Positions 1 to 6,792 of a DNA stretch of 8,401 nucleotides are shown here, one piece after another. The notes beneath the pieces are model-generated. The model did not search any database and was not told the DNA's origin. It worked only from the letters and a program-made list of their open reading frames with translations. Position 1 is the first letter of the stretch; each line of letters starts with the position of its first letter. This DNA comes from Clostridiales bacterium (lineage in GTDB: Bacteria > Bacillota > Clostridia > Oscillospirales > Oscillospiraceae): contig JAJQFX010000127.1 of NCBI GenBank assembly GCA_021200895.1, positions 1 to 8,401 of the forward strand, in the 5' to 3' direction. A program made the translations under genes and the position numbers.

Positions 1-104
1 TATCTTAGGTTTTATGCTCCTCCTGCCGGGGGTCACATCATTTGACAACGCAGATAAAATTGCGGAAGGTTTTTCAGATTATGCTTTCTTCATGGGGCAA
101 ACTG

Positions 105-113
105 TGTTATAAT
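105..113 (+). promoter_or_regulatory. Extended -10 promoter for the first operon
   Basis: TGTTATAAT is a perfect extended -10 element (TGnTATAAT), with the TATAAT hexamer at 108-113. The hexamer 17 nt upstream (TTTCTT, 85-90) is a poor -35, which fits extended -10 promoters that do not need one. Transcription would start near 119-121, leaving a leader of about 58 nt before the methyltransferase ATG at 178. The flanking bases 50-113 are AT-rich compared with the genes. A consensus TTGACA at 42-47 has no -10 at the right distance. Confidence 0.75.
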
Positions 114-123
114 GCCTCTGTAG

Positions 124-160
124 GGCCTGGTTCGGGAGGCTGCCCGGCAGGCCGCGTTTT
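124..160 (+). other. Leader hairpin followed by a short T-run
   Basis: GGCCTG (124-129) pairs with CAGGCC (148-153), and CGGG (133-136) pairs with CCCG (143-146). Together they make an interrupted stem immediately after the predicted transcription start, followed by GCGTTTT (154-160). The ribosome binding site (GGAAAGGAAG, 161-170) begins right behind it. It could be a 5'-end stabilising hairpin or a weak attenuator. Four T residues are too few for a convincing terminator. Confidence 0.4.
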
Positions 161-177
161 GGAAAGGAAGAAACTGG

Positions 178-1056
178 ATGAATGAGGAAAAGCGCCCGTC
201 CAGAGGGCGGGAAGCGCAGAAGTCAGACCATCGCCCGCCCCGCAGGCAGCGTGAGGACCGTGACCGCAGGGATTCGGAGCGGCGGGACGGCCAGCCCAGG
301 TGTCAGAGCGCCGAGGCGGAGGCGGACGGCATCATCGAGGGGCGCAACGCCGTCATGGAGGCCCTGCGGGCTGGGGTGCCGCTGGATAAGGTTTATATCG
401 CCAAGGGGGAGACGGACTCCACCCTGAGCTACCTCACCGCCAAGGCCAAAGAGAGCGGCGCGGTGGTGGTGGATGCTGACCGCCGGAAGCTGGACGCCAT
501 GTCCCGCACCCACTCCCACCAGGGGGTCATTGCCCTGACCGCCGTGCGAGAGTATGTGGACGTGGACGACATCCTCCGCGCCGCAGAGGAGAAGGGGGAG
601 CCGCCCCTCATCGTGGTGTGTGACGAACTGTCCGACCCCCACAACCTGGGGGCGGTGATTCGGACGGCGGAATGCGCCGGGGCCCACGGCGTCATCATCC
701 CCAAGCGCAGGAGCGCTGGGCTGACGGCGGTGGTGGCCAAGACCAGCGCCGGGGCGGTGAGCTATGTGCCGGTGGCCCGGGTGGCCAACCTGACGGCCAC
801 CCTGAATGACCTGAAGCGGAAGGGCGTCTGGATATTTGGTGCGGAAGCCGACGGGGAGACTCCCCTCTATCAGGCGGACCTCAAGGGGGCGGCGGCCATC
901 GTCATTGGCAGCGAGGGCTTCGGGATGAACCGCCTGGTGCGGGAGTGCTGCGATTTTACGGTCAGTATTCCCATGAAGGGGCAGGTCAATTCTCTGAATG
1001 CGTCGGCGTCGGCGGCCATCCTGCTGTACGAGGCGGTGCGCCAGCGCCTTGGGTGA
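178..1056 (+). CDS. rlmB: 23S rRNA (guanosine-2'-O-)-methyltransferase RlmB/TrmH family
   Basis: A cytoplasmic SPOUT-class, SAM-dependent enzyme that 2'-O-methylates a ribose; family members of this architecture modify 23S rRNA at G2251 (E. coli numbering). Residues 51-125 are the SpoU substrate-binding domain, opening with GIIEGRNAVMEAL. Residues 143-288 are the knotted catalytic domain. All three SPOUT motifs are intact: motif 1 SDPHNLGAVIRTAE (152-165, with N156 and R162), motif 2 IGSEGFG (243-249, with E246) and motif 3 IPMKGQVNSLNAS (264-276, with N271). The first 48 residues are an Arg/Asp/Glu-rich low-complexity extension, probably disordered and RNA-contacting. The length (292 aa) exceeds the usual ~245 aa because of this tail. 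The ATG at 178 follows GGAAAGGAAG with 7 nt spacing. It is first in a probable three-gene operon, 71 nt before the next gene. The family call is firm; the exact target nucleotide is inferred. Confidence 0.92.
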   Translation: MNEEKRPSRGREAQKSDHRPPRRQREDRDRRDSERRDGQPRCQSAEAEADGIIEGRNAVMEALRAGVPLDKVYIAKGETDSTLSYLTAKAKESGAVVVDADRRKLDAMSRTHSHQGVIALTAVREYVDVDDILRAAEEKGEPPLIVVCDELSDPHNLGAVIRTAECAGAHGVIIPKRRSAGLTAVVAKTSAGAVSYVPVARVANLTATLNDLKRKGVWIFGAEADGETPLYQADLKGAAAIVIGSEGFGMNRLVRECCDFTVSIPMKGQVNSLNASASAAILLYEAVRQRLG

Positions 1057-1127
1057 CGGCGCAGGTCTGCGGGGCGGCTGCGGCCCCCGCGGAGAACTTC
1101 GGAATGAGATTGTGATAAGGTGGGCTG

Positions 1128-3404
1128 ATGGGTATGAAGGAACAGCATGAGACGGAAACGTCCAGCCAGGAGCTGGAAGAGACCAAATGGAGCACCGTGG
1201 ATGAGCTGAACGATGTGGAAAAGCTGATGCACACCGGCGCGGTGCCCAACGAGACGGCCTATGAGCTGGATGATATTATCCGGGAGTATGCCGATACGGG
1301 CGCCGTCACGCCGGAAGCCGCCGAGACCCGAATGGAGGAGATCGAGAAGCGGCTCCAGGATGACTTCCCCCAGGAGCAGCCTGTGTCGAGCGGCTCCGGA
1401 GAGCCTGTGGACACAGACGAGACCCGGCGGTTCATTCAGCGGCAGGTCTCTGAGGCCATCGAGCCGGAGGAGGAGCCCACCCTCTGGCAGCGGCTCTTCC
1501 ACCGGAAGAAGCAGACGGCCGCGCCGGATGAGGCGAAGGATGTGGACAATGTGCTCTCCATGCCCGCCGACCCGCTGCACCCCATCAAGCAGACGCTGAA
1601 CGCGGTGCAGGACAGGGCCAACGACTTTGCGGACAATATGTTCCGCAGCGAGCAGCAGGACGAGCAGGCCCGCCTGGAGGAGCGCTACACCCCCGGCACG
1701 GACCAGGAGGCGACACCCCCGGCAAAGCCCCAGAAGCCCAAACGGGCGAAGCGGCGGGAAGCCGCCCCCGATTTGAACGCGGCAGATTTGGCCCAGCGGT
1801 ACCGCACCGGGCTGGATTCCCTGGGGAGGCGGATTTGGATGGTGCTGGTCATCGCCGTAGCGCTGACCGCGCTGGCGCTGGCCCAGGAGCTGGGCTGGCC
1901 GCTGCCCGCTGTGCTGGCGGAGGATCCCAAGGTGCTGGCCCTCTGCCTGACCTGGGGGCTGGCGCTGGCCGCCGTGCTGGGGCTGGACGTGCTTTGGCTG
2001 GGGCTCAGCGCCCCGGTGCGGCGCTGCACCGGCCTGCATACTATGGCGGCGGCGGCAGTTCTGGCCACGCTGCTGGACGGCGTTTGCTACGCCGCCGTTG
2101 GGCGGGAGGGGCCGCTGCCCCTGTCCGGTCTGGCTGCCCTGAGCCTGTTTGGGGCCATGTGGGGGGCCTATGACCGGAAGAAGGCCCTTTACATCTCCTG
2201 CCGCACCGTCTCCGGCACGGCGGAGCCCTATCGGGTGACGCTGGATGAGGACAAGTGGGACGGCGCCCCCGCCTTTGACAAGGTGGCTGGCAGCACAGAG
2301 GGCTTCGGCAGCCAGATTCAGAGCATGGACGGCGCTACCAGAATTTGCCGCATCGTCGTCCCCATCCTGCTGATTGGGGCGGTGGTGCTGTCCGTCGGCG
2401 CTACGGTGGCCTGTGGGGAGCGGAGTATGCTGCTGTGGTGCCTGTCCACGGTGCTGGTGGCGGCGTCGCCGGTGTCCTCCCTCTTGATTTACGGGCAGCC
2501 GCTGCTGCGGGTGACCCGCCGCCTGGACCGCTTCGGCGCGGTGCTGGCGGGCTGGGATGGCGCGGAGAGTATGTCCGGCCAGGCCAACATTTTAATTAAG
2601 GATGAGGATTTGTTCCCGGCGGGCTGCGTCACCATCACCGATGTGCGATATTTTGGCAACGTATCCGAGGAGCGGGTGGTAGCCTGCACCACCTCCATGC
2701 TCCGCAGCGCAGGCAGCGGCCTGACCGGCATTTTTGAGGATCTGCTGAAGATGCAGGGCGGCTTCTGCCGCACCGTGAACGACCTGGAGTGCAGCGAGGC
2801 CGGCGGCCTCAGCGCCACCATCCGGGGGGACAATGTGCTGGTGGGCACGGACGGCTTTATGACGGTGAACCGCATTCCGCTGGAGGGCTATCGGGTGCGC
2901 TCCGCCGTGTACTGCGCCATCAACCGGGAAATCGTGGGGATGTTCAAGCTGGAGTACACCCCCTCCCACTATGTAAAGCCCGCCCTACGGGAGCTGATCC
3001 GCTCCGGCGTATCGCCGGTGCTGGCCACCCGGGACTTCAACATCACCCCCGGCACCTTGCAGCGGTACGACCTGCCCGCTGACCAGATGGAGTACCCTCC
3101 CATCAAGCGGCGGCGGGAGCTGTCCCAGCCCGGCCAGGTACATAATGACACCCTGGGCGCGCTGCTGCTGCGGGAGGGCCTGGGCGCCTTCTCCGACGCC
3201 GTAGTGGGCGGACGGCGGCTGTGCAGCCTGGTGCGGCTCAACACCGTACTGGCCCTGCTGGCCTCCCTGGTGGGCATTCTAATTGCTGCCTACCTGACCA
3301 GTCAGCTGGCCTTTGCGTCGCTGACGGTGGCCAATCTGCTGACCTTCCTGGTGCTGTGGCTGGTGCCGGAGCTGCTGATCGCCGGATTTGCGGATAAGTT
3401 TTAA
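1128..3404 (+). CDS. Degenerate P1B-type ATPase-like membrane protein (pseudo-pump) with acidic N-terminal domain
   Basis: 758 residues. Residues 1-210 are hydrophilic and acidic, with a 21-residue imperfect repeat (TGAVPNETA at 36, TGAVTPEAA at 57). I read eight hydrophobic helices: about 236-255, 268-294, 303-325, 330-348, 407-428, 432-458, 702-722 and 730-753. A short loop separates helices 4 and 5, and a large cytoplasmic block (459-700) separates helices 6 and 7, which is the P1B-ATPase layout. Remnants include GDNVLVGTDGF (567-577, N-domain-like), IVGMFKLEYT then ATRDF (602-637, where pumps have TGD) and GAFSDAVVGGRRLCSLVRLN (686-705). The key residues are gone: KDEDLFP (491-497) sits where DKTGTLT belongs, ASP (446-448) replaces CPC, no TGES is in the short loop, and GDGxND is absent. 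Pumping is therefore unlikely, and a regulatory or scaffold role is speculation. The ATG at 1128 follows AAGGTGG; ATG 1134 is also possible. The glycosyltransferase follows after 14 nt. Confidence 0.7.
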   Translation: MGMKEQHETETSSQELEETKWSTVDELNDVEKLMHTGAVPNETAYELDDIIREYADTGAVTPEAAETRMEEIEKRLQDDFPQEQPVSSGSGEPVDTDETRRFIQRQVSEAIEPEEEPTLWQRLFHRKKQTAAPDEAKDVDNVLSMPADPLHPIKQTLNAVQDRANDFADNMFRSEQQDEQARLEERYTPGTDQEATPPAKPQKPKRAKRREAAPDLNAADLAQRYRTGLDSLGRRIWMVLVIAVALTALALAQELGWPLPAVLAEDPKVLALCLTWGLALAAVLGLDVLWLGLSAPVRRCTGLHTMAAAAVLATLLDGVCYAAVGREGPLPLSGLAALSLFGAMWGAYDRKKALYISCRTVSGTAEPYRVTLDEDKWDGAPAFDKVAGSTEGFGSQIQSMDGATRICRIVVPILLIGAVVLSVGATVACGERSMLLWCLSTVLVAASPVSSLLIYGQPLLRVTRRLDRFGAVLAGWDGAESMSGQANILIKDEDLFPAGCVTITDVRYFGNVSEERVVACTTSMLRSAGSGLTGIFEDLLKMQGGFCRTVNDLECSEAGGLSATIRGDNVLVGTDGFMTVNRIPLEGYRVRSAVYCAINREIVGMFKLEYTPSHYVKPALRELIRSGVSPVLATRDFNITPGTLQRYDLPADQMEYPPIKRRRELSQPGQVHNDTLGALLLREGLGAFSDAVVGGRRLCSLVRLNTVLALLASLVGILIAAYLTSQLAFASLTVANLLTFLVLWLVPELLIAGFADKF

Positions 3405-3412
3405 ACCGGGAG

Positions 3413-3436
3413 GAATTGATGGAATTGATGGAATTG
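3413..3436 (+). repeat. 9-bp in-frame tandem repeat over a translation start
   Basis: GAATTGATG occurs at 3413-3421 and again at 3422-3430, followed by a partial third copy GAATTG (3431-3436). The last G of the Shine-Dalgarno GGAGG (3409-3413) is the first base of copy one. The repeat therefore supplies two in-frame ATGs (3419, 3428) and several TTGs, encoding an N-terminal MELMEL. Gain or loss of a unit would keep the frame. Confidence 0.85.
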
Positions 3437-4261
3437 TCACCAATGAATATCCTGGTCACGCTGGACGAAGCCTATCTGCCCAGGCTGCGGGTGCTGCTGA
3501 CCTCACTGTACCTGACGGACCCGGAGCAGCCGGTAGAGCTGTATCTGCTCCACCGCGCTATCCCGGAGGAGGCGCTGGCGCGGCTGGCGGAGCAGCTTCG
3601 CCCGCTGCACTACCGCCTGCATCCGGTGGTGGTGGACGAGGCGCTGTTTGCGGACGCGCCGGTGTCCAAACGCTATCCCCAGGAGATGTACTACCGCCTG
3701 CTGGCGGGGCAGCTGCTCCCTCAGGAGTTGAACCGGGTGCTGTACCTGGACCCTGACCTGCTGGTCATCAACCCCGTCCGCCCCCTGTGGGAGTTGGACT
3801 TGCATGGTAAGATGTTTGCGGCGGCGGCCCATACGCACAAGACAGAACTGAGCAATACGGTGAACAACCTCCGCCTGGGCACGGAGCATAAATACTATAA
3901 CTCCGGCGTACTGGTCATCGACCTGGACGAGTGCCGGAAGAAAATTCAGCCGGAGGACGTGTTTCAATACGCCCGGGAGCATACCAGCGACCTGGTGCTG
4001 CCCGACCAAGACATCCTGAACTGTCTGTACGGTAGGGAGACGCTGGAGGTAGACGACTACCTCTGGAACTATGACGCCCGTAAGTTCCGGGATTACTACC
4101 TGCGCAGCGGGGGAGAGTCCACCGTGGAATGGGTGATGCAGTACACCGCCATCCTCCACTTCTGCGGCAAGGCCAAGCCCTGGAAACCCCGGTACCGCCA
4201 CCGGTTCGGCGTGCTGTACCAGCACTATATGGTGCTGACAGAGCGGCTGCTGGGGGAATGA
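3419..4261 (+). CDS. Glycosyltransferase family 8 protein
   Basis: A cytoplasmic, retaining, metal-dependent GT-A enzyme of the LgtC/GT8 type. It would transfer a hexose from UDP-galactose or UDP-glucose to a cell-surface glycan or lipid acceptor; donor and acceptor cannot be read from sequence. From ATG 3419 (280 aa) the visible motifs are NILVTLDEAYLPRLRVLLTSL (from residue 10), VLYLDPDLLV with the DxD metal site D111/D113, YYNSGVLVIDL (159-169), LPDQDILN (194-201) and the C-terminal ILHFCGKAKPW (245-255), whose His247 normally completes metal binding. Length is normal and there is no signal peptide or membrane helix. ATG 3419 lies 5 nt after GGAGG. TTG 3416 is too close to it, and ATG 3443, the family-typical MNILV start, lacks a good site. 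The gene lies 14 nt after the pseudo-ATPase gene, and a terminator follows, so it ends the operon. Confidence 0.9.
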   Translation: MELMELSPMNILVTLDEAYLPRLRVLLTSLYLTDPEQPVELYLLHRAIPEEALARLAEQLRPLHYRLHPVVVDEALFADAPVSKRYPQEMYYRLLAGQLLPQELNRVLYLDPDLLVINPVRPLWELDLHGKMFAAAAHTHKTELSNTVNNLRLGTEHKYYNSGVLVIDLDECRKKIQPEDVFQYAREHTSDLVLPDQDILNCLYGRETLEVDDYLWNYDARKFRDYYLRSGGESTVEWVMQYTAILHFCGKAKPWKPRYRHRFGVLYQHYMVLTERLLGE

Positions 4262-4297
4262 GGGGCGGACGCCGCATTTCGCATTGCAATCATACAG

Positions 4298-4340
4298 AAA
4301 ACGCTTCGGGGATGGGATTCCATCGCCGAAGCGTTTTTTT
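4298..4340 (+). terminator. Strong intrinsic terminator after the GT8 gene
   Basis: ACGCTTCGG (4301-4309) pairs perfectly with CCGAAGCGT (4326-4334). Above a single G-G mismatch, GATGG (4311-4315) pairs with CCATC (4320-4324), closing a GATT loop. A T-run (4334-4340) follows, and AAA (4298-4300) can pair with its start. This ends the rlmB operon and separates it from the deacetylase. Confidence 0.93.
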
Positions 4341-4443
4341 GCAAAAAGTTCCAGCCCCGCACCTGGGAGAACAGGGCATACTACACCTGCTTTCCGAACA
4401 GGGCGAAACGCCGCAAAAGCGGGAACAGGGGGGAGTGATACCC

Positions 4444-5307
4444 ATGAGCAGGAAGCGGAACCGTTGGGCCAGGCGGTTGGGCCTGACCCTGTACGCCTGC
4501 CTGACGGCGTGGGCGCTGACCGGGCGGGCGCTGGCCGACGGCGGAGAGGAGGACGCCTCCGGCGTGGCGGTGCCCATTCTGATGTATCACAGCATTTTGG
4601 GGTACTACCGGGACAATGACTACTGCCTGTCCGCCCGGCAGTTTGAGGGCGACCTGGCCTGGCTGAAAGCCCACGGCTACGAGACGGTGTTCGTCTCCGA
4701 CCTGGCGGACTACGTCCTGGAGGGCGGGCCGCTGCCGGAGAAGCCGGTGGTGGTGACGCTGGACGACGGCTTCCTGAACGGCCTGACCACGGGGCTGCCC
4801 CTGCTGGAGGAATATGACATGAAGGCGGTGGTCTCCGTGGTGGGCAGCTACACGGAGCGGGCCGTGGCGGAGGCCGACCCCAACCCCAGCTACGCCTACC
4901 TGACCTGGGAGGACATACGCACCCTGTCCGCCTCCGGCCGGGTGGAAATCGGCAGCCACACCTGGGATATGCACAGCCTGGACGGCGGCCGGAAGGGGGC
5001 AGGGAAGGCCCCCGGCGAGGCGGCAGCGGACTACCAGGCCGCCCTGGGGGAGGATTTGGCGCGGCTCCAGACTTTATTGACGGAGCGCAGCGGCGTCACC
5101 CCTACCACCTTCGCCTACCCCTACGGGGCCACCTGCCCGGAGGCCCTGCCGGTTTTGCAGGCGCTGGGCTTTACTGCCGCCCTGACCTGCGAGGAGCATA
5201 TCAACTGCCTGACAGGCGACCCGGCCCAGCTCTTCTCCCTGGGGCGGTTCAATCGCCCCGCCAACCTGACCACGGAGGGCTATATGGCCAGGGTGGGGCT
5301 GGAATAG
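4444..5307 (+). CDS. Secreted polysaccharide deacetylase (NodB domain, CE4)
   Basis: An exported metal-dependent hydrolase that removes N-acetyl (or O-acetyl) groups from an envelope polysaccharide such as peptidoglycan or exopolysaccharide; the substrate is not determinable here. The start ATG 4444 sits 8 nt after GGGAG (4431-4435); upstream in-frame codons run through the preceding gene and terminator and are not coding. Residues 1-31 form a signal peptide: a basic start (RKRNRWARR), a hydrophobic core and ALA before Asp32. The NodB core follows, with VPILMYHSI (43-51), VVVTLDDGF with the catalytic/metal pair D107-D108, IGSHTWDMH with metal ligands H172 and H177, and FAYPYG (223-228). All catalytic motifs are intact. 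The 287 aa length is that of a single-domain enzyme with no wall-binding repeats. It is monocistronic, flanked by terminators on both sides. Confidence 0.9.
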   Translation: MSRKRNRWARRLGLTLYACLTAWALTGRALADGGEEDASGVAVPILMYHSILGYYRDNDYCLSARQFEGDLAWLKAHGYETVFVSDLADYVLEGGPLPEKPVVVTLDDGFLNGLTTGLPLLEEYDMKAVVSVVGSYTERAVAEADPNPSYAYLTWEDIRTLSASGRVEIGSHTWDMHSLDGGRKGAGKAPGEAAADYQAALGEDLARLQTLLTERSGVTPTTFAYPYGATCPEALPVLQALGFTAALTCEEHINCLTGDPAQLFSLGRFNRPANLTTEGYMARVGLE

Positions 5308-5319
5308 TATACGAAGCAG

Positions 5320-5350
5320 CGCGGCGGCACGTCTGTGCCGCCGCGTTTTT
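5320..5350 (+). terminator. Intrinsic terminator after the deacetylase gene
   Basis: CGCGGCGGCAC (5320-5330) and GTGCCGCCGCG (5335-5345) form a perfect 11-bp GC-rich stem with a GTCT loop, followed by TTTTT (5346-5350). It lies 12 nt after the deacetylase stop codon. Confidence 0.93.
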
Positions 5351-5367
5351 GCGGCAGAAAACAGCGA

Positions 5368-5396
5368 TTGAAAATTCTCCCTGCCGGTGGTATGAT
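5368..5396 (+). promoter_or_regulatory. Near-consensus sigma-A promoter for trmO
   Basis: TTGAAA (5368-5373) and TATGAT (5391-5396) are separated by exactly 17 nt, with one mismatch to consensus in the -10 and one in the -35. Transcription should begin near 5403, leaving a leader of roughly 33 nt containing the AGGAG site. This position excludes the in-frame start further upstream at 5349. Confidence 0.85.
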
Positions 5397-5435
5397 GGAG
5401 CAACAGACACACAAAGGGAAAAAGGAGCGTTCCCC

Positions 5436-6131
5436 ATGCCGGAGCCAACCGCCGCCATGCACATCATCGCCCATATTCACACCGACTTTGCCACCAAGTT
5501 CGGCGTCCCCCGGCAGAGCGGGCTGGTGCCCGCCCTACAGGGGCGCATCGTCTTTGCCCCGGAGTACCGGGTGCCGGAGGCCGTCCGGGGGCTGGAGGGA
5601 TTTTCCCACATTTGGCTGATTTGGCAGTTCTCCCAGGCGGTGCGGGAGGATTGGTCCCCCACGGTGCGGCCGCCCCGGCTGGGGGGCAACACGCGGATGG
5701 GGGTCTTCGCCACCCGCTCCCCCTTCCGGCCCAACGCCATCGGCCTGTCCTGCGTCCGGCTGGAGCGGGTGGAGTTAGATACCCCGGAGGGGCCGGTGCT
5801 GTACGTCTCCGGGGCCGACCTGATGGACGGCACCCCCATTTTTGACATCAAGCCCTACCTGCCCTATGCCGACTGCCAGCCCGACGCGGTGGGGGGCTTC
5901 GCGGCCCAGCCCTGGGCGCGGGAACTGACGGTGGACTTTCCCCCGGAGCTTTTGGAGCAGATCCCCCCGGAGAAGCGGGAGGCGCTGGTGGGCGTGCTGG
6001 CCCAGGACCCCCGGCCCTCCTACCAGAAGGATGGGGCGCGGGTGTACGGCTTCACCTTCGCCGGGTACGAGGTGCGCTTCACCGTGGCGGACGGGGTGCT
6101 GACCGTAAAAGAGGTCAGCCCAGCAGACTGA
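5436..6131 (+). CDS. trmO: tRNA (N6-threonylcarbamoyladenosine37-N6)-methyltransferase TrmO (TsaA/UPF0066 family)
   Basis: A cytoplasmic SAM-dependent enzyme of the TsaA/VirR (UPF0066) fold. Characterised E. coli TrmO methylates t6A at position 37 of threonine tRNAs, tuning ACY decoding. The 231 aa length matches the family (~235). Signature motifs are all present: GVPRQSGLVP (23-32), FSHIWLIWQF (56-65), TVRPPRLGGN (76-85), GVFATRSPFRPNAIGLS (89-105) and DGTPIFDIKPYLPYAD (131-146). The C-terminal portion (about 170-231) is the small domain usual for bacterial members, with DPRPSYQ at 191-197. ATG 5436 lies 8 nt after AGGAG (5423-5427) and downstream of the mapped promoter; ATG 5457 is a poorer alternative. 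The gene has its own promoter and no terminator of its own, because its 3' end runs 17 nt into the convergent gene. Confidence 0.93.
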   Translation: MPEPTAAMHIIAHIHTDFATKFGVPRQSGLVPALQGRIVFAPEYRVPEAVRGLEGFSHIWLIWQFSQAVREDWSPTVRPPRLGGNTRMGVFATRSPFRPNAIGLSCVRLERVELDTPEGPVLYVSGADLMDGTPIFDIKPYLPYADCQPDAVGGFAAQPWARELTVDFPPELLEQIPPEKREALVGVLAQDPRPSYQKDGARVYGFTFAGYEVRFTVADGVLTVKEVSPAD

Positions 6132-6747
6132 CAGTGAACGTCACCGTGGCCTGGCTCAGCAGGTGGCACAGGGCGGTGCCCGCCAGCGCCCCGGCCAGAC
6201 ACAGGCCGCACCAGACCAGGTAGCCCCTGACGGGGAACCCGGCCCGCCTGCTGCTGCGGGCCAGGGCCAGATTCCGGGCGTTCCCCCAGCCGGGGATGGC
6301 GATGAACAGCAGCGCGGCGGTGGAGACGGCCTGAGCCAGCCCGAAGAGCAACAGCGCCGCCAGCACCCCCTCCGCCCCGGCGCAGCTGCCGCAGGCGGAC
6401 ACTACGAAGGAAAACAGGAATCCCCGCGCCCCCACCACCAGGGGCAGCGCGGGGAAGCCCAGGGGGCACAGCCCCAGCAGCGCGGCGGCGGCAGGCAGCC
6501 GAACGGCCCGCCACAGCAGGCTGCCCCAGCCGGAGCCGCCGGTCCGGGCCTGCAACACCCCGGTATAGCCGGTCAGGTAGGCTTCCAGAGCGGCCCGGCC
6601 CTCCCCGTCCATGCGGTAGGCGGCGAAGCAGCCGGACAGCACCCCCACCAGGAAGGCGCACCCCAGCACCAGGGTCGGCTCCGCCAGCCCCTGCTTCGGC
6701 AGACGCCAGACCCGCAGCGCCCGCCTGCCCTGTTGTTTTACCGCCAC
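6115..6747 (-). CDS. SpoIIM-like integral membrane protein
   Basis: 210 residues starting at GTG (6745-6747), 7 nt after GAGGGG on the minus strand (complement of 6755-6760). After a basic N-terminus there are about five hydrophobic segments: 25-43, 83-104, 106-121, 127-150 and 174-197. LGLCPLGFPALPLVVGARGF (91-110) followed by a second small-residue-rich helix resembles the Gly-rich core of stage II sporulation protein M / DUF95 proteins, and the length fits SpoIIM (~210 aa). In B. subtilis SpoIIM joins SpoIID and SpoIIP in the septal peptidoglycan-degrading DMP complex during engulfment. Here spoIID and spoIIP are not in the window. The assignment rests on topology, a short motif and a sigma-E-like promoter upstream. 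An unrelated small membrane protein remains possible. Confidence 0.55.
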   Translation of the reverse strand: MAVKQQGRRALRVWRLPKQGLAEPTLVLGCAFLVGVLSGCFAAYRMDGEGRAALEAYLTGYTGVLQARTGGSGWGSLLWRAVRLPAAAALLGLCPLGFPALPLVVGARGFLFSFVVSACGSCAGAEGVLAALLLFGLAQAVSTAALLFIAIPGWGNARNLALARSSRRAGFPVRGYLVWCGLCLAGALAGTALCHLLSQATVTFTVSLLG

Positions 6748-6762
6748 TGAGCCGCCCCTCTT

Positions 6763-6791
6763 TCCCAGACCCGCGGGAAGTCCCGCTGGGA
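6763..6791 (-). other. Inverted repeat around the predicted start of the SpoIIM-like transcript
   Basis: TCCCAG (6763-6768) pairs with CTGGGA (6786-6791), and CGGGA (6774-6778) with TCCCG (6781-6785), leaving a 5-nt bulge. The element lies in the divergent intergenic region just downstream of the sigma-E-like -10. It could be an operator or an mRNA 5' hairpin. There is no T-run, so it is not a terminator. Confidence 0.35.
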
Positions 6792-6792
6792 C

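Noticed and set aside
42..47. Perfect TTGACA -35 hexamer
   Set aside because: At 16-18 nt downstream (64-71) the sequence is GGAAGGT-like with no -10. The TATAAT at 108 is far too distant.
1067..1092. GC-rich hairpin between rlmB and the pseudo-ATPase gene (CTGCGGGG with CCCCGCGG)
   Set aside because: It contains a T-G wobble and has no T-run after it, so it is not a terminator. Such pairings are common by chance in GC-rich DNA.
870..2039. Long minus-strand open frame (389 codons) antisense to rlmB and the pseudo-ATPase
   Set aside because: It is Gly/Arg/His/Gln-rich with no recognisable domain, and lies opposite two well-supported genes. It is a typical GC-rich shadow frame.
4377..4383. 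CATACTA, resembling a sigma-F/sigma-G -10 element before the deacetylase
   Set aside because: No TGAATA-like -35 lies 17-18 nt upstream (the sequence there is GCCCCG), so a forespore promoter cannot be supported from the -10 alone.
4129..4443. Upstream in-frame extension of the deacetylase
   Set aside because: It runs through the end of the GT8 gene and through the terminator at 4298-4340. The ATG at 4444 has a good ribosome site and begins a proper signal peptide.
5349..5435. Upstream in-frame start for trmO
   Set aside because: It lies before the TTGAAA/TATGAT promoter, so the transcript would not contain it. ATG 5436 has AGGAG at 8 nt.
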